The notes below the pieces were generated by a model. The model made no database searches and was not told the DNA's origin. It saw nothing but the letters and a program-made list of their open reading frames with translations. This document shows positions 11,280 through 21,972 of a stretch of 64,000 nt of DNA, piece after piece; the stretch's first letter is position 1; every line of letters begins with the position of its first letter. This stretch comes from Pectinophora gossypiella (lineage: Eukaryota > Arthropoda > Insecta > Lepidoptera > Gelechiidae): assembly GCF_024362695.1 (NCBI RefSeq), contig NC_065407.1, forward strand, positions 9,176,001-9,240,000, written 5' to 3'. The translations under genes and the position numbers were made by a program.

Positions 11280-11375
11280 GAATAAGGACGACGAAATTGC
11301 TGTTTAGCAATCAGGCCGCCATTTTGTCCAATAAATTATTGCCAATTGTTATTTTGTGCAGCAAAGAGTTTCTTT
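11280..11375 (+). repeat. LINE 3'-end fragment, plus strand
   Basis: Plus-strand version of the tail at 3494: 'gaaattgctgtttagcaatc' followed by 'aggccgcc' and an AATAAA-containing run. A short dead LINE copy. Confidence 0.6.
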
Positions 11376-11488
11376 TACTGGTTGATTGAAGGAGACATTG
11401 TATAGTGATGAACTAATGTATTAGTTGCAGTGATTTAGAATCTTAATCATCAATATTATTATTACCTTTGTAGCCATCGACTTAAGAC

Positions 11489-11605
11489 AAACAGATGGAC
11501 AACTCACGCGCAACGCCCGCATTGGATTGAGCAGAGCCATGTCACATGAGATCTTGCAGTCACATTCGTTATTGAAGTCCTAAGATGGATATAATATAAC
11601 CATAA
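11489..11605 (+). repeat. SINE-G fragment
   Basis: Contains 'caactcacgcgcaacgcccg' and 'gaagtcctaagatggatat', which match the fuller copy at 26041. The central part is diverged. Confidence 0.65.
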
Positions 11606-12408
11606 TTATGATCATTGTTCGTCCAAGCTGTATCTCCTATTATATCTAAACATGTGGATTTAATAATAATTATCAATAATACATACAAAATTATAATCAA
11701 AACAAATATTAATAAATAATAAATTATAATTATTATTGTTATTAATCATAATTATTTACACAATTCTTTATTTAAGAAACTTTATTTAATTATAATGTTT
11801 ATTTTAATTAATCATGATTAAAGTAATTAGTAAATGAATTGAGGGGGATATTTAACAAGCTCTGCCCTTTTAACAAAATAGAATAAAACTCCCGCGCTCT
11901 TGCGGGTTGCTTATTCGCTACAAGTGGCAATAAAATCAGGAACAAGTTTTATGCATGGAATGTTAAGGCAAGTTCCAGACTAGACACAGTTTCTAGATTT
12001 GAATTGTCTACACCAACAATGCTGCTTAATGAGATCGGTGAACTGGCAACTTGTGACTAATGGTTCTATTGTAGTGGGAATAACGTGCGTCTGTCGGCAA
12101 AATGAAGATTGACTCAGTATGCTCTAGCAAACGTGGATTTGAGGAGTGCATTTGAGTGGTTATGAAGAAAACGATGAGCCACCTATTTTGTTCACGCCAA
12201 GGTATAAAAATACCAGTTATGCTTAAAAGTGACAGCTGACATTTCAAGGTTAACCCAGCTGACGTCATCGTGCACTGCGTTGCCATTTCGTAACAAATAA
12301 ATCACCCACGACCAAAGTTTTTTTATTTACTTTACAAGGAAATTTTGAACTTTTGTGAAAGATTTACTTCCAGTTTTAATGATTATTGTACATGTGACAA
12401 GTAATAGT
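11606..12408. other. AT-rich non-coding stretch
   Basis: Nearly pure A/T between about 11640 and 11830. No gene or clear repeat; an 86-codon frame at 12026-12286 (minus) shows no motif. Confidence 0.45.
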
Positions 12409-12420
12409 AATTAAATACAT

Positions 12421-12716
12421 CATCATCATCATCAGCCCATTAACGTCCCCACTGCTGGGGCACGGGCCTTCCCTATGGATGGATAGGGAGATCGGGCCTT
12501 AAACCATCACGCGGGCCCAGTGCGGATTGATGGTTATTAACGACTGCTAATGCAGCCGGGACCAACGGCTTAACGTGCCTTCCGAAGCACGGAGGAGCTC
12601 GAGATGAAAACTTTTTTTTTTGTGGTCACCCATCCTATGACCGGCCTTTGCGAATGTTGCTTAACTTTAGCAATCGCAGACCGAGCGCGTTTACCGCTGC
12701 GCCACCGAGCTCCTCA
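12421..12716 (-). mobile_element. SINE-C (tRNA/5S composite head) with TSD
   Basis: Minus-strand SINE bounded by a perfect 12-bp TSD, 'aattaaatacat', at 12409-12420 and 12717-12728. Read on the minus strand it starts with a tRNA-like A box 'tggcgcagcggtaaacgcg'. It continues with 'aaagttaagcaacattcg' and 'ggatgggtgacca', which match the internal promoter (box A and box C) of 5S rRNA. Then come a T-run or A-run, the core 'ttaagccgttggtcccggc', and a tail 'cagtggggacgttaatggg' ending in GAT repeats. An RNA polymerase III transcript moved by a LINE is implied. Confidence 0.92.
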
Positions 12717-12728
12717 AATTAAATACAT

Positions 12729-13089
12729 TAGTCAGTAATTCAGTTAGTTGTCAATGATGATGATGATGATGATGATGTCAATAATAAAATTGACGTCCTT
12801 GGAATGTTGGAGATACCAATTTAATGGTAACACTTACGTCATCAATGGGCTAGCAAAGGCGGATTGTCATAGGATTGAGTGAGCATACCTGGTTTTCTTA
12901 TACCATGGTTCAGGCCAGAATCGTTTAATACAAATTCTCCTACCGCGAATACCGTGTAATATCGAACCACGAACAAATCCAGGATGACTCAAAGAAGCCT
13001 TTTTTTACGTCAGAGTACTCTAATTCGGCAAGCAGGAATGAAGACGTTAATAAGGGTGGATGAAACGAACGTGGCGTATCAGGATCGTA
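12729..13089. other. Non-coding stretch with GAT microsatellite
   Basis: A (GAT)n run of about 20 bp lies near 12756. Nothing else is recognised. Confidence 0.5.
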
Positions 13090-13376
13090 CACACATAACA
13101 GCCTGGGCACAGACCTCCCGTCAATCAACCGGAGGGGGTATGGAGTATACTCCACCACGCTGCTCCACTGCTGGTTGGTGGAGATGTTTTTATGGCTAAT
13201 AGCCGAGATTGACGGCTAAACGTGCCGAAGCATGGAATCATCTTACTTTTTAGGACAATCCGGTGATTCTAGCCTGGAGTTTCACAAAGTGATTTGGACA
13301 ATGTCCCCATCGGGAATCGACCCGGACCTCCAGATCGTGAGACTAACGCTCTAACTACTAGACCAGAGAGGCTGTT
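13090..13376 (-). mobile_element. SINE-A, reverse copy
   Basis: Minus-strand SINE-A. It has the head with B box ('gggaatcgacccggacctcc' on plus), a diverged core, 'tcaatcaaccggagggggta', and a shortened tail that lacks part of the 'cccactgctgg' block. No TSD seen, so it is older than the 5022 copy. Confidence 0.85.
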
Positions 13377-13757
13377 AGGTTAGTGGAATTCCGTAGTCTC
13401 TGCCTACCCCAAAGGTAAATAGGCGTGATTCTTTAGTAGACTTACTACATGTCCGTCTCTTATTCTAACCTACTACGCTCATAAGCGTAGCTTCACAATT
13501 CTTTATGTTAATACGACAAAAATGAGTGGTCAAACTGTTCTAGTACTCGGTGATTTTGGACCATAAACCCTTCTAGTGAACTAGACACGACCTGTGCAAA
13601 TGTAGACTCAGACAGGTGACATCTAATCGTGTGGATCATGCCCACAGTATACAGTGAGTCGTTAGGACTTGACATTGATTTAGCATTCCACCTGTGACGT
13701 CACGACGAGGGTTTGTCACGGCCGACGGCTGACTTTGCTATCGAAATGTACTTTATA
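13377..13757. other. Non-coding stretch
   Basis: Nothing recognised between the SINE and the MITE. Confidence 0.45.
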
Positions 13758-13984
13758 CAGGGTGCTAGTGACATCGTAACGAAAACCTTAAGGAATGATT
13801 CAGACCATGATTCTCAGATGATATGAAGTGGAATTTTCCTTCGCAAAAGTATGGAACTGAAAATAATTTTAAAAAACATAAAAAAATCATTAATTCTCCG
13901 ACAGGAAATTCCACTTGATATCAACTCAGAATCATGGTCTGAACCATCCCTCCTCAGTGTTCGTTAAGGTGTCATTAACACCTG
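13758..13984. mobile_element. MITE M, copy 1
   Basis: Palindromic element. The left end 'cagggtgctagtgacatcg' and right end 'gtgtcattaacacctg' are inverted repeats, and the inverted similarity continues inward through 'gattcagaccatgattct' and 'gaatcatggtctgaacc', and through 'aagtggaattttcc' and 'ggaaattccactt'. Both ends are flanked by TA, which fits a Tc1/mariner-type origin. No coding capacity, so it depends on a transposase elsewhere. Confidence 0.88.
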
Positions 13985-14009
13985 TATGGCTACCTGTATG
14001 TACTTGTAC

Positions 14010-14231
14010 GTGGTGTAAGTGACATCGTAACGAATACTGAGGGATGATTCAGCTCATTATTCTGAGTTAATATCAAGTGGAATTTTCGATCGTAAAAGTA
14101 TAGAATTAAAAAATTATAAAAAACTACGAAGCATCATTAATTTTGCAAATGAAAATTCCATTTGATATTAACTTAGAATCATGGTCTGAATCATCCCCCT
14201 TAGTATTCGTTACGATGTCACTAACACCCTG
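14010..14231. mobile_element. MITE M, copy 2, adjacent to copy 1
   Basis: The same palindromic element about 25 bp after copy 1. The left tip is worn ('ggtgtaagtgacatcgtaac'); the right end is clean ('tcactaacaccctg' and then TA). A third, internally deleted copy lies at 44888. Confidence 0.88.
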
Positions 14232-14444
14232 TATTCTAGTTGGTAGTTAGATCATCGTATTTGATAGCTGTTTTGCTTGTTTCTACACCTACTTACTATT
14301 TTGGTTGTAAGATTAAGATCAACTACCTCACTCTTTCTGAATGTGTGACTTTATTCTTACTAAGTATTGTTTTAAAGTGCTTCGATTGTAATAAGTACTA
14401 CAGTTTAGTTTAAGAATACCAAACAAGTAGTTTTTGGTCATCAT

Positions 14445-14722
14445 CAGCATTATTCTGCTTTTAACAGGGTCCGCTTACCTAAGCTGAAGATTTGACAGGT
14501 CCGACCTTCCAACCCGCGAAGGGAAAACCAGCTCAATATAGTTTAGGTCACATACCTCCGAAAATGCATTTCTCAGGAATGTAGATTTACGATGTTTTCC
14601 TTCACCGCTGAGCACGTGATAATAATTTATGATCCAAACATGAATTCGAAAACAAATTCGATAATCATTGGTTTAGGCTTGTGCTGGATTCGAATCTGCG
14701 ACCCCAAAGAGGGCTACCACGG
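14445..14722 (-). mobile_element. SINE-E, near full-length reverse copy
   Basis: Read on the minus strand: a head 'agagccgtggtagccctctt', a B-box-like 'ggattcgaatc' (on plus), a middle with 'ttcaccgctgagcacgtgat', then the body 'gaagatttgacaggtccg' and a GAT-like end. tRNA-derived. No TSD identified by eye. Confidence 0.8.
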
Positions 14723-16180
14723 CTCTCTAAATTAAATATGTAGGTAATATTTATAATCAATATCGTACTAAGACCAAGTATTTACCATCTATATGTTACG
14801 CAAAAACAGAACGAGTTGCCCTTACATAAAATAATCTACCTTCTGAAACCCGGTATATTCTGCTTGATTGATGGAAACTCTGTTTGGGCGGCAAGTAGTG
14901 AGGCGCGATATCTTGTTAGTAAATGTGACAACCTCATATTTCCTTCCTTTTTATATATTTTTTATGCTAAATAATTTATGCTAAAACAGGAATAAATTTG
15001 TGTTAAACGTCATAAGATTGTTTTTCAGTTATTAGAAAGAAAAAACATTTGTTTCCATATTGAACACATACAAAAATTATATACATTTCATGTACTAAAT
15101 TGAGTATAAATAGAGTAGGTACTAATAGAAGTTGTCTGTAATAAACAAAATCTAGGAGTGTTTCACGTATTGTATTTATAATGATTAAATTAGTAATCCC
15201 TTTTGAAACGCACCAATTTTTAACCTTTATAGTATATTAAGTTATAGGTAATCTTTCGAACAAATTACAAATCGAAATTTCCACACAAGACCGGTTTTCC
15301 GGCCCCACGCGGCATCTCCCTTAATTTTCGTCATTCCCTTGACAATGTACTCTCTGCTTTGTCTGCCAACAATCATCCAAAAACAATTATCTTGGACAAC
15401 AATGTTTTCCCGACTCACCATTGTCTCATAATACTTGTAATGGAATTGAATCAGTCAGGGTTAACTATTTGAAGTTTTGCCCATTGGTATACCGCAAAAT
15501 TTTGGCAAATCTTTCGAAAAGTACAAGACAGCTCGCAAGAGTAGGCCTGTTTCGTTAAAACTGTAATTTTTCTAGTATGTACCATTATATGATGATATGA
15601 TCCAGCAGATTTCGGCTACGGTGACATGTGAGCGACCATTACTTTTCTAAGACTAATATAACCACGGAATAGAAGAAAGAGGTTGGAAGGGTCATGGGAG
15701 CGCACCACACGCGCTGTAAAGTATGAACAAATAGTTCATGCTTCAACTTTGCTCTCCACTCGTCTGCAAACCTTACAAGTTATAGAGCTCCGCTAAAATA
15801 TATAAAAAGGTTGTCTTATGAATTATAACCTTCAGGCCATGACGTCGAATATCGACTGTCATGAATAAGGAGCTGATCCTTATCACCAAGGATCTCCACG
15901 ACGATCGGTAAACCTTAGTATGATTGGTTATTTATCAAAAAATACTTTTGTATGTAATATTTTACGAAAAGTAATGATAATGATAAGCCATCACATAAAA
16001 TATACGTTGCCGGTAAATTGGCTATGGAATTTAAGAAGCAGTGGAGCTATCGTAGTTAATCATCTGTCTGCAGGTGTGTAGTAGCAAATGAGAACGGGAC
16101 TGAAACGGCGACAGCGGTTCTCATACAAAATGCGCGTTAAGACCTTTCAAACCTCTTTCGTCTATTCCGTGAAATATATA
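14723..16180. other. Non-coding stretch
   Basis: No gene or repeat recognised; AT-rich throughout. Confidence 0.45.
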
Positions 16181-16283
16181 ACACAAGCTCACGATTTTAT
16201 TTCCAAATAGGGTAGCCAGAGGTACATCTGTCGCATGGTGAACTAAGCACTCTCACCGATCGTTTCTTGTTAGACCAATGTAA
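16181..16283 (-). repeat. Dispersed repeat H, copy 4
   Basis: Reverse copy: 'ccaaatagggtagccagagg', then 'atggtgaactaagcac', then the extended end 'accgatcgtttcttgttaga', matching copy 3. Confidence 0.7.
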
Positions 16284-16610
16284 TAGGAGCCGTAACTACG
16301 TAAATATATAAACAAACAACTGTTCTTAATTTCGAACAGTGGGTGCACCTATGTTATACTTTTGAGGAAACTGAATTAAATGGCAGCCCTAAACAATGGT
16401 CAACAGGATAACATTTAGGCGAAACTAATTAGCTTAATGTAATCGGTATGTGTGTGGACTGTGATACACGGATTTAACGACCGGTTATTATGTCCAAACC
16501 TAGTAGATATCCATGCTTTAGCCTAGTAGATCTTATCAACCTCACCATTAATTCGAAGTATGACCTGAAGTATTTTTTAAAATTTTACTTGCAGTCACGG
16601 TAAAATACCA
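16284..16610. other. Non-coding stretch
   Basis: Nothing recognised. Confidence 0.45.
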
Positions 16611-16700
16611 ATACCAATTCATAATAGTACCATAATAGTACACTATAGTACAATAGTACCAATTCCTAATAGTACATAATAGTACAATAGTACCAATTCA
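16611..16700. repeat. Minisatellite built on AATAGTAC
   Basis: Irregular tandem array of 'aatagtac' and 'ccaattc' blocks, about 90 bp, with about seven 'tagta' steps. Confidence 0.85.
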
Positions 16701-17303
16701 CACGGAATGTTTTTAGATAGTACATCACCGAGGAAAGCTACCTTCGAGCACGTGGCACTTTGTAAGTGACAAGTAGCTTATGATGGAAAACGTTTATTTA
16801 CAAAATGTTTTAAGTAAATTACTTTGACATTACTTTACGAGAAGACAGGGAAACAGTATTGAGGAGAACTTTTACGAAATCGACGCAAATTATGTAATTT
16901 TATTTTGTTAGTTTAAGTGATCAATTTGTATAAAAGTAAGTGAACCTAACTACACAAAAATAAAAACTGAATTTAATCTACAAATCATTTATAGAAACCA
17001 AACTTGCAGTCACAAATTGCTATTGACAATATAACAGTTTTAACAGAGAATTTTGTCTCACAATTTCGTGGCAAGAATGGAAATGATAGATCGGGTATAA
17101 TCCTGAAAACACGATCCGTGGATTCCATCGGAATTTGTGCCAAAGTCTCCGGCCTGGTGAGATTTGTGCCAGAAAACGGGATGAAGTCGATGTCAATTAT
17201 GTATTTCCAAGACTACTACTGAAACTTTATTTTTTAAGTAGGAGAGAGAAAATACTCAAGTCATTTTGAAAAGATTTAAAGTAGTAGTGAATTGAGTCAA
17301 CGC
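16701..17303. other. Non-coding stretch
   Basis: A 72-codon frame (17004-17222, plus) has no motif and no supporting context. Not called as a gene. Confidence 0.4.
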
Positions 17304-17530
17304 AAAAATCGCTTTGTGACCCCTAGTTTGATTAGGACATTGCAAGCTGATTACACAAAGGTCTCAAAGTAATATGATCCGTCCTGCAGAATCCATGGTC
17401 CCGGTTACTACTTTCTGTTACTGTACGTAGTCGTTATATGAGCTATGTCAGCCAACCTCAACAACCCTGACACCAGGGTTGTTGAGGTTGGTAATCCACC
17501 TCACAACCCAAACGATAGAAGAGAAGAAGA
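17304..17530 (+). mobile_element. SINE-B, 5'-truncated copy
   Basis: Starts inside the body ('ctttgtgacccctagtttga'), then a diverged core ('ccatggtcccggttactact') and the SINE-B tail ending in GAAGAAGA. The tail is modified by a hairpin (17452-17491, separate entry). Confidence 0.85.
17452..17491. repeat. Perfect 18-bp hairpin within SINE-B
   Basis: Arms at 17452-17469 and 17474-17491 are exact inverted copies separated by 'acac'. Other SINE-B copies have only the inner 7 bp or so of this palindrome, so the left arm is an inverted copy of the right arm. Confidence 0.95.
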
Positions 17531-17924
17531 TTAACTTCTCCGGCATGATGCCATCTTTTATACGTACTTACATGTAAAAGTAATATTATGTAAATGGATG
17601 TGAGTTAGTAAGTAAGGTACAAGGAAACCTCTCACATTTCGGTCAAGGTGCGGTCGATGAATGGTTCGGACAATCCAGTATTGCCAAATCGATATGTGGT
17701 GGTTTTCCCCAATGGAAAGGGATCCTTTAGCAGCCGTATCAAGGTTTACAGGAACTCAATATTACTAGTATTAAGCAGGTACAGATAAGGGCCTAATTAT
17801 AATGATAATGTATATTCATTCATCTAGTTGCAAAAACACTCCGACAAATCCCTATTTAGGTGAGAAATTTCAGTTTTAGTATCTATCGTATAGTCACAGG
17901 TTACAAGCCAATGGGTTAGGGAAA
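17531..17924. other. Non-coding stretch
   Basis: No gene or repeat recognised between the SINE and repeat D. Confidence 0.4.
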
Positions 17925-18178
17925 GGCCTACCTTTTTTCAAATACTTAGCCGGACAAATGGGGAGCTATGAGGCCTCTCACTCGGTACAAAAAATTAAGA
18001 CAACATGCCTGAGGGTGCCCAGTTAGACGAGAATTTCAGAGCGTCGTCTGACAGGGTTTTTAATTGAAACAGCCCGTAAGAGCTAATGAGGGCGTCGACT
18101 ACGCAACGGGCAATGAACTGTTTATTGTCGCGAGCTGATTATTCGACTCTAGAGCTAGAGTCATCGGGTCTTCAAGAT
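17925..18178 (+). repeat. Repeat D, copy 2
   Basis: Diverged copy: 'agccggacaaatggggagct', 'gacaacatgcctgagggtgc', then 'ctagagtcatcgggtc' at the end. The middle is partly deleted. Confidence 0.75.
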
Positions 18179-18402
18179 TATTTAATTATTATTTTATTTT
18201 ATTTATTGCGTTACTTACAGTCATCTTACACAGTATTTTCTTAGGGTAACATAACTGTATATAAAGCTTTGTGTAGAGACTAATTACAAGTAAACACAGC
18301 ATGAAAAATAACAAAGACAAGATTAATACTCGTAAGTAGGTAGGTAGGTACAAAGTGACTAACCTAACCTAAGATAAAGACACAGATCTGATATAAAAAA
18401 AT

Positions 18403-18738
18403 ATTTCTAAATCTATGAATACTGTCGAAAGAATAAGTTGGACAGAAAGGGTTACAAATGAGGAAGTGCTAGTAAGAGTAAGGGAAAAGAGACAAATACT
18501 GAGAATTATTGAGGACAGAAGAGGCAAGATGATTGGACACCTAATAAGACACGACGAATTCATTAAAAACATCATAGAAGGAAAGCTAGAAGGAAAGAGA
18601 GGAAGGGGAAGACCAAGAAGAGCTTACATGGAACAGATTAAAGAAAAGGTTAACGTCGTGTCTTATAGGGAAGTCAAGGAATTGGCCTTTGATAGACTGG
18701 AATGGAAAATGCTACACCGACAAGAGCGTGGCTCTTAA
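18403..18738 (+). pseudogene. LINE ORF2 C-terminal fragment
   Basis: About 110 codons open to TAA at 18736-18738. The start 'ISWTERVTNEEVL', then 'KRGRGRPRRAYMEQIKEKV' and the end 'RLEWKMLHRQERGS' are typical of the last part of an endonuclease/reverse-transcriptase ORF of insect non-LTR elements (family knowledge). The RT catalytic region is absent. A (GAT)n tail starts just after the stop. This 3' end is shared with the non-autonomous element at 20520-20945. The exact LINE clade is uncertain. Confidence 0.8.
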
Positions 18739-18759
18739 ATTGATGATGATGATGAATAC

Positions 18760-20519
18760 TGTCGACATGTACATCGACTACATCGCTGGCTGAGGATCAT
18801 ATACTTACTTAACTTTTTTTTACCTTTGATGGGTTTGCTCTTGACTTAAGACCTGTTTCCGTGGCCTACCGCCCGCCACTCCGTCATCTCCGCGGAAGGC
18901 TGGGACGATGAGCAGCAAAGAACACTCTAAGCTCTTTTTTTCATGATGCCTTGATTAGATGAAACACATACTCCGGTAAACACTCCCGCATACTAAAAGA
19001 ACTGAGTTTAAGACTTGCTAAGAATACTGAAAACCACTCATTATAATGAAGTTTCAATTCATATGAAAATATTTCACATTCTCCGTTTTCATTACCTGAG
19101 AAGTTTCATAAAGACTATATCTGAGAAAAGTGTTTGAGAGCAAACGGCTTATAAGTACTTATATTTATTTATTAAAAAGTGAGAGAAATGAGAATTTCTT
19201 CTTAGAATTGAACTTCTTAGTAGTCGTACGCGATTTATTTATGCCTATGATACGGTCTTATATATTGAGAAAAGCTCGGGGCACTACTCAGAATTTGGTA
19301 AAAGTAAAATATAATATAATAATAATATTCGTTCAATATTAGTTTTCTGCTCAGAGAAATTAAATGCGAATACCCACACATATCCATCTGCGCATCGAAC
19401 TTGTTCATTATCATACTTACTAAGACAATCATCGATTAAAAAAGTTCAGTAGGTATACTTTTTTCAAATACATAAGTACCTACTTGGGATTTAAATCCAA
19501 TCAAAATTTTATTTCTGTACCTTTGTTTTTCTAAGTCTGCAATAAAATTAAAAAAAAAAATTAAAAAATTATGTTATGGTGCGTTAAAAAAGAAACCCGT
19601 ATAACTTTTTTTTTGCAAAATTCGGTGTGATTCCCGGACTCTACTAAGGTTAGTGTACGGACGTAGGGTTACCTACTCTGATGTAGATAATGCTCTAATG
19701 GAATTGGTTTTGGATTCAATGCAGGACTGCATAGTAAGGTGGGGTTCTAACCTACATGGAGCTATTTATTTTTAACCGACTTCAAGGAGGTTCTTGATTC
19801 AATTTTGTTTTTTGTTTTGTATGTTTCAGTGTTAGTACTTTGTTACTTAATCACTGTGGTGATGGAATGTGAGCTAATACAGCCGAGGAGTTAATACCGT
19901 CTAAGTAAAAATAATGCGAATATAATTCTGTATGTTATGTCTTACTTTTCACGTCTAACATGGTAGACCGATTTGGATAAAAAATTACACATACTTAAAT
20001 AATTTGAAACCCCAGGATAAACTTATATATGGAAATAGCATGAGTTCTTTCAAGCCAACAATCATAACTTCAAATATTCAAATAGACATCACACAGAATC
20101 TAGTCTTGTAAGATACGTATCTCTAATCTAATGGAATAACATAGAGTTTTCTCTTGTTTTCTGCATCGACGTATAAAAGGAAATAAATTCAATGGTTTGT
20201 GGCTATGTGGGACTCGTATGTGTCACTTATACTTTTTACGAGAGTTATAAAAAGAGGTGGAGGTATTGAAGGTTATACGAGTATTTATTAGGCGAAAATT
20301 GGAGGGGACTTTTTTCAGGCTAGAAAATATTTTGTGGGTTCGTAGAGGTCTCATTTGGTATGAAAAAGTTTATTTAGATATATTGTAGATGGAATACTTT
20401 ATACCTGAATAATTTGTCAAAAACTATTTATGTTTAGTCTATAAGTTTTGTGTAGTTATGTTACATTCAAAGAAAAGTACTGAAATTGTTAATGTGCCTT
20501 TGGTTTTGGTTTCATACAA
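18760..20519. other. Non-coding stretch with repeat scraps
   Basis: Contains a possible worn repeat at about 18835-18905, poly(A) near 19545, and 'ttaaccgacttcaaggaggt' near 19770, which resembles the end of common insect repeats. No gene recognised. Confidence 0.4.
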
Positions 20520-20945
20520 GACCATTAACCCGGCCCCACGGGGGATAGAGCCATCTTCTCTGCCCTCCACTGGGGCAATTCCTATTTGCCACGGCGGCGG
20601 GCCTCTTATTTGAGTAGGTCGGATTAAAATGGTGGATGAGTTCGGATAGGGACCCAGACGTAGAACCCTTGCCCGGGGATACGGGTGAAGACCTCAACGG
20701 TTGCAGAGGCGGAGATGGGAGTCATCGGTAAGTCACAGGGACTGTAACGTAGAACCTGACAGAGGGCAGCAGTAACATTCAGTACGGCTGTGAAATAGAC
20801 TACTCTGGGCGCCATCCCACTCGCATCAAACACAGTACTGCGCTGTAGAAGGCAAGAGAGAAACCACTGTCCTATTTTTCCCTAAAAGAGTAGCATGGAG
20901 AATGCTACACTGTCAAGAGCGTGGCTCTTAAATTATTGACGACGA
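20520..20945 (+). mobile_element. Non-autonomous element with LINE-type 3' end
   Basis: A higher-GC block of about 425 bp without a long frame on this strand. Its last 50 bp or so ('gagaatgctacactgtcaag', then 'agcgtggctcttaaatt') match the end of the LINE ORF at 18690-18740, including the former stop codon, and end in GAC/GAT-like triplets. This suggests a SINE-like or internally deleted LINE derivative that uses that LINE's 3' recognition end. The 5' boundary is approximate. Confidence 0.6.
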
Positions 20946-21890
20946 CTGAAATTGTCACACTTTTCGTGTCGTTATACTTCATTCTTGAAAAGCAGTACTA
21001 TTTATTTCAATTCTATGTCGAACTCTGCTTCCTGAAAATACTGATTCATTTCCTCTCCTATTTATTATGCTGTAAGTATATCTAGAAAATCCTCGTTCCG
21101 TTTTACTCTTAAGAGGAGCTAACCTCATCAATTTAAGCTTGATTTCAATGTGGTTTGCTTATTCAGAAGGTTTTGTTAAATAAGGTTCTATTAATTATAT
21201 CAATAGGCGGCATTCGAGTGAAAGGATCCGGTGAAATTGATTTATCGTAACAACTGTTAGGTTTCGGTTCTTGTGAAAATAACGGTGTTTGGTGAAAATG
21301 TTTGCTTGTTTTAGTACTGTGCTTTTATTTAAATTATAATATACGTAAATAAATGACCGTTGTTGTAGTGCCAATTATATAAATATTCATAAATCCGAAT
21401 TCAAAATTTGTTTTTTTAATGAATTCGAATAATTACCCAAATGCTTGCAGCAATTTTTGTATTTTGGTATTGGTGACGTAAGGTTATTTTGTTAAACTTT
21501 AGCGGTAAGTATACTGACGGGTTACTGCAGCCATATAACATGTCCTGACGTCCTTTATAATATATGAGACGTGGTGTTTGGACTTTCAATCTTAAACACT
21601 AACGAGTAGGAAGTTCTATAAGAGTAGAATTGCGCAAAAGCAATTTACACCACCTTCATTTCCATTAAGAAAATCGACTCAAGTTTTTTTGCTAAGTATT
21701 CGAGAAAATATCTCAATTTCTTTTTTTTTTTCAGATTCAAACAATTCAAGCACAAGACCAAACTGTTTGGGCAACTGACTCCGCGAGGACACTCACAATA
21801 GACCCTGTTCGTTCTGTAATTCAATTGCATGCAGCTGTAGTGCTGTGAATACATAATACTCTGAACTTGGCCCAGTGTCACAACCCGACT
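20946..21890. other. Upstream region of the cuticle gene
   Basis: No gene or mobile element recognised. The last few hundred bases are the likely promoter-proximal region of the cuticle gene. I cannot identify hormone-response sites with confidence. Confidence 0.4.
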
Positions 21891-21896
21891 GCTACC

Positions 21897-21904
21897 TATA
21901 AATA
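21897..21904 (+). promoter_or_regulatory. TATA box of the cuticle gene
   Basis: 'tataaata' lies 76 bp before the ATG. An arthropod initiator-like 'atcagc' at 21921-21926, about 25 bp downstream, marks the likely transcription start near 21923. The spacing fits a standard RNA polymerase II core promoter. Confidence 0.8.
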
Positions 21905-21972
21905 CTTGGGGAGCCAACACATCAGCATAGTCTCACTTGACTTCGCTTCACAGCACCTTCTAACATCCAAAA

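Noticed and set aside
16611..16700. Array of short repeats that could suggest a CRISPR
   Set aside because: Units are irregular 8-15-bp blocks without spacers, in an animal genome; it is a minisatellite.
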